Made by a program: the position numbers and the translations under genes
Notes under the pieces: generated by a model
Databases searched by the model: none
The model's input: only the letters and a program-made list of their open reading frames with translations
What the model was told of the DNA's origin: nothing
Virus record (IMG/VR): IMGVR_UViG_3300030108_005857
Location: 1-28,594 of that record
DNA from: a virus
Length of the DNA stretch: 28,594 nucleotides
Strand: one strand, 5' to 3'
In this document: piece after piece, positions 26,705 to 28,594 of the stretch
Position numbering within the stretch: position 1 is the first letter of the stretch
Layout: every line of letters begins with the position of its first letter

Positions 26705-27352
26705 GTGAAAGAAAAAGGAAAAAACTTTAGTGCCAATAACACTACAGACAAGAGAAAGCAAACTGATTTCTATGAGACACCCTATAGTCTTACGAGAAAG
26801 TTTCTTGATGTAGAAGAGTTTGATAAGTCTTTGTCTGTATGCGAACCCGCTTGTGGTAAAGGTGCAATTACAAAAGTATTGAAAGAGTATTGGGATGATA
26901 ATCTAGTTACAGCATACGATCAAGAGGTCAATTTTTTGTGGGAGACAGGTCAATATGATTATATCGTTACGAATCCACCATTTACAATCGCACTAGAATT
27001 TATTAATAAAGCAAAGAGAGTTGCAAGAAATAAGTTTGCATTTTTACTTCCATTATCATACTTACATGGTAAGGAAAGATTTGATGAACTTTACTCTGAT
27101 AGAGAGTATGGACTCAAGAAGGTATATATTTTCACACGTTATCCAATGCTTGGAGATAAATTGAGAGACGATGGAAAATATCGTACTGGTATGATGGTTT
27201 ATGCTTGGTATGTATGGGAGAATGGATATGGTGGACTACCTACGATAGATTGGATTGATAATAATGACGATGTTTTATCGAAAAAAGATTTAGAAAAGAA
27301 AGACTTGACAAGTAATTCGTTGAGTGCTATGCTTGATGCAAGTCCGAAATGA
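26705..27352 (+). CDS. DNA methyltransferase, NPPF-type (likely adenine-N6)
   Basis: This 215-aa protein has an S-adenosylmethionine-binding motif I at about 45-55 (VCEPACGKGAI), a DxE-like acidic position (AYDQEVNF) and the catalytic motif IV NPPF at 90-93 in YDYIVTNPPFTIALEF. The motif order (I before IV, with the variable region after) and NPPF point to amino-methylation of adenine, or less likely cytosine-N4. The short FYETP segment before motif I is also seen in related phage enzymes. No target-recognition domain of usual size follows, so it is a compact enzyme. No restriction partner is visible, so an orphan phage methylase is likely, perhaps protecting phage DNA. The start is a GTG without a Shine-Dalgarno; no in-frame ATG lies near, and the promoter at 26655 leaves room only for this start. 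Confidence 0.75.
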   Translation: MKEKGKNFSANNTTDKRKQTDFYETPYSLTRKFLDVEEFDKSLSVCEPACGKGAITKVLKEYWDDNLVTAYDQEVNFLWETGQYDYIVTNPPFTIALEFINKAKRVARNKFAFLLPLSYLHGKERFDELYSDREYGLKKVYIFTRYPMLGDKLRDDGKYRTGMMVYAWYVWENGYGGLPTIDWIDNNDDVLSKKDLEKKDLTSNSLSAMLDASPK

Positions 27353-27446
27353 CTTAAAACTTCGCAGAAATGCCAAGATATTATATCTTGTCGGGTAGGT
27401 ATGCTTCAACGTGCAGAGACTACACTAAACTTTAAATGTCGAAATT
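27353..27446 (+). ncRNA. Structured intergenic RNA with group I intron R/P7-like motif
   Basis: The 94-base gap between the methyltransferase and ParB-like genes contains a perfect 7-bp hairpin with a 3-base loop (27374-27390). About 20 bases further is GTGCAGAGACTAC (27411-27423), preceded by TTCAAC. GUGCAGAGACU is the R element (5' strand of P7) of group I introns, for example in the cyanobacterial tRNA-Leu intron. The GGGTAGG stretch before it sits where the 3' strand of P6 would be. I cannot find the P7 partner (UAGUC) between here and the ATG at 27447; the first downstream instance, 27634-27638, is inside a well-conserved coding region. A degenerate intron remnant or a derived leader RNA is likelier than an intact intron. 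Confidence 0.4.
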
Positions 27447-28490
27447 ATGACGAATTTTTTTAATTCAGTTGTCGATCCTTTGTTACAAAAATTGGTGGGG
27501 ATCGCACAAATTGTTAAATCATTTTCAATTAACACTCTTAAAGTAACTAGAAGTGTTATTACGAGAAATGATTTTACACCAATTACATTTGTTAAACTCA
27601 AAGATTTACTATCTGACGGAAAGTATCAGAGATTAGTCGATGAGAAGTTTATCAAAAATCAAGGTAAATTTAAACCAGAATTAGTTAGACCTCTTATTAT
27701 TGCTTTAAGACCTAAGAAATTGGGTGGACAGAAAGTCATAGTAGATGGTCAACACACTGCTTGTTTGGCAGAAATCTACACTCAAGGTGGAGGAGAGCAA
27801 GAACTTCCCTGTCAGTTACCCAATACTCTCCGTCATCCAGAGGATAGGTCTTTGGAAGATTGTATTAAGGTTGAAGCAAAATTCTTTGACGATACAAACT
27901 ACATCAGAAACAATCCTAATTCAATCGCAAGATTGAGAGCAGGAATCGCATCAGGTCATCAAAACTCACTTGATTGGTTAGAAGTATTCATGAACTTGGG
28001 TATTCACATCGAGAAAGTTGGGGATGAAGACGGAGAATCTGTTTATGGACTTGCGAAGTTAAAAACTTGTGTCAAAAAGTATGGGCAATCCAAAACTAAA
28101 GATGCAGTTAAACTTTATGCCGATACTATTAAGTACTCAACAAAAGATGTTTGGGATTCTCCAATCTTAGGTGGACTCTTATTTGGACTCACTGCAGCAC
28201 TACACTTTGCTGATAATTATCTTACAACAGATAAAAAAGCAGGGTTCAAGAAATTTCTTGCAGAGAGATTAACAATGAAATCTCCTAAAGAGTGGACAGA
28301 AAAAACATCAGGTGTGATAATGGATTTGTTGGTTGTTGAAGACAAACTTGTAGACACATACAACATTTTAGTTTCAGCAGGTGTTCTTGATTCTCCTAAA
28401 ATCGGAAAAAAGGTCATCAACAACTGGAAACTTGATGAAATTCACAACAAATCTTCTAGGCACAAAGAAGATACTGATGACGATGATTAA
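27447..28490 (+). CDS. ParB-like N-terminal domain protein
   Basis: This is a 347-aa protein. Residues about 43-115 look like a ParB/sulfiredoxin-type domain: FTPITFVKLKDLLS, KYQRLVDEKFIKN, FKPELVRPLIIALRP and the signature VIVDGQHTACLAE with GQH at 101-103. In this superfamily the G(Q/E)HR-type motif binds nucleotide; here the usual Arg after His is replaced by Thr. Residues about 150-330 are mostly helical and unfamiliar (LRAGIASGHQNSLDWLEVF, AVKLYADTIKY), and the C-terminus is acidic (EDTDDDD). Phage genomes often encode stand-alone ParB-like proteins with nuclease or regulatory roles not well defined. No Shine-Dalgarno is evident before the ATG; the structured leader immediately upstream may affect expression. 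It is followed by an intrinsic terminator. Confidence 0.65.
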   Translation: MTNFFNSVVDPLLQKLVGIAQIVKSFSINTLKVTRSVITRNDFTPITFVKLKDLLSDGKYQRLVDEKFIKNQGKFKPELVRPLIIALRPKKLGGQKVIVDGQHTACLAEIYTQGGGEQELPCQLPNTLRHPEDRSLEDCIKVEAKFFDDTNYIRNNPNSIARLRAGIASGHQNSLDWLEVFMNLGIHIEKVGDEDGESVYGLAKLKTCVKKYGQSKTKDAVKLYADTIKYSTKDVWDSPILGGLLFGLTAALHFADNYLTTDKKAGFKKFLAERLTMKSPKEWTEKTSGVIMDLLVVEDKLVDTYNILVSAGVLDSPKIGKKVINNWKLDEIHNKSSRHKEDTDDDD

Positions 28491-28509
28491 CCACTTTGGA
28501 TAGTGTCAC

Positions 28510-28534
28510 AACCCCCTACACAGGGGGTTTTTTT
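28510..28534 (+). terminator. Rho-independent terminator after ParB-like gene
   Basis: AACCCCCT, a 4-base loop ACAC and AGGGGGTT form a perfect 8-bp, GC-rich stem, followed by an unbroken run of T. It lies 20 bases after the ParB-like stop and is the clearest terminator in the window. Confidence 0.9.
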
Positions 28535-28535
28535 A

Positions 28536-28544
28536 TGCTATAAT
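28536..28544 (+). promoter_or_regulatory. Extended -10 promoter of helicase gene
   Basis: TGC followed by TATAAT (28539-28544), starting one base after the terminator's T run. Any -35 would fall within the terminator stem and does not match consensus. The helicase ATG is 24 bases downstream. Confidence 0.55.
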
Positions 28545-28567
28545 ATGTACATATCAATGAGTTTCCC

Positions 28568-28594
28568 ATGCAACTAAGACCCCACCAAGAGCAA
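28568..28594 (+). CDS. Start of a helicase, UvsW-like (partial)
   Basis: Only nine codons are present (MQLRPHQEQ), cut by the window edge. The LRPHQ opening is a common start of superfamily 2 DNA helicases and fits the UvsW helicases of T4-like phages. The terminator and promoter just upstream support a new gene starting here. An in-frame choice at ATG 28557 stops after five codons, so 28568 is the likely start. The identification rests on a very short stretch. Confidence 0.5.

Noticed and set aside
26692-26730. Short ATG-started frame overlapping the methyltransferase GTG start
   Set aside because: It ends after 12 codons (MIICCERKRKKL) and has no ribosome binding site or family resemblance.
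27375-27393. AAGATAT...GTC resembling a group I intron S element
   Set aside because: It lies upstream of the R-like motif, whereas S must be downstream of R, and it is fully explained by the perfect hairpin.

Overview
The window is a strongly A+T-rich piece of a large marine tailed phage, most likely a T4-like myovirus of picocyanobacteria or of SAR11 (the cyanomyophage/pelagimyophage group). The signs are a baseplate-hub (gp5-type) OB-fold protein and a separate spike-like protein, giant modular tail fibres with the repeat vocabulary of this group, two S74 intramolecular-chaperone domains, a gp12-like collar/tip protein, 2-oxoglutarate/Fe(II) oxygenases, and the start of what looks like a uvsW-type helicase. 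The sequence alone does not decide between the two host groups.

Layout. (1) 11-14391, plus strand: five structural genes with 1-nt overlaps or nearly no spacing (hub, spike, 1102-aa beta-helix fibre protein, 338-aa structural protein, 2365-aa fibre ending in S74). (2) 14410-16028: small accessory genes: a collar/tip protein with HxH pairs, a conserved four-cysteine protein, a Phage_tail_APC-type chaperone-like protein and a 62-aa unknown. (3) 16078-25391: a second fibre block, opened by a T4-late-like promoter motif: a 2016-aa beta-helix fibre with S74, a 709-aa fibre protein and a 374-aa polyglycine adhesin-like protein. (4) 25392-26539, minus strand: two overlapping 2OG-Fe(II) oxygenase genes convergent on the adhesin gene, with abutting stop codons. 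(5) 26540-28594, plus strand: a divergent promoter region, an NPPF DNA methyltransferase, a structured-RNA-like intergenic segment carrying a group I intron R/P7-like motif, a ParB-like protein, an intrinsic terminator, and the first nine codons of a helicase.

How it fits together. About 22 kb encodes fibre and baseplate proteins that share modules: IGIGT..P..LHV registers, STF/GVSTF beta repeats, PHGL modules, GxGY modules, pectate-lyase-like beta-helix cores and terminal S74 trimerisation domains. This suggests expansion by internal duplication and exchange between genes. The two S74 domains should trimerise and self-cleave. The collar and polyglycine proteins are the best candidates for host contact. 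Two regulatory styles are visible: T4-late-like (CATAAATA) before the second fibre block, and extended -10 host-sigma-type promoters before the four-cysteine gene, the 62-aa gene, the oxygenases, the methyltransferase and the helicase, mostly with very short predicted leaders.

No tRNA, CRISPR, insertion sequence or integrase is recognisable. No single wholly new system is evident. The points most worth a second look are the polyglycine adhesin beside the paired oxygenases, the intron-like RNA before the ParB-like gene, the shared fibre modules, and the cluster of short-leader extended -10 promoters.
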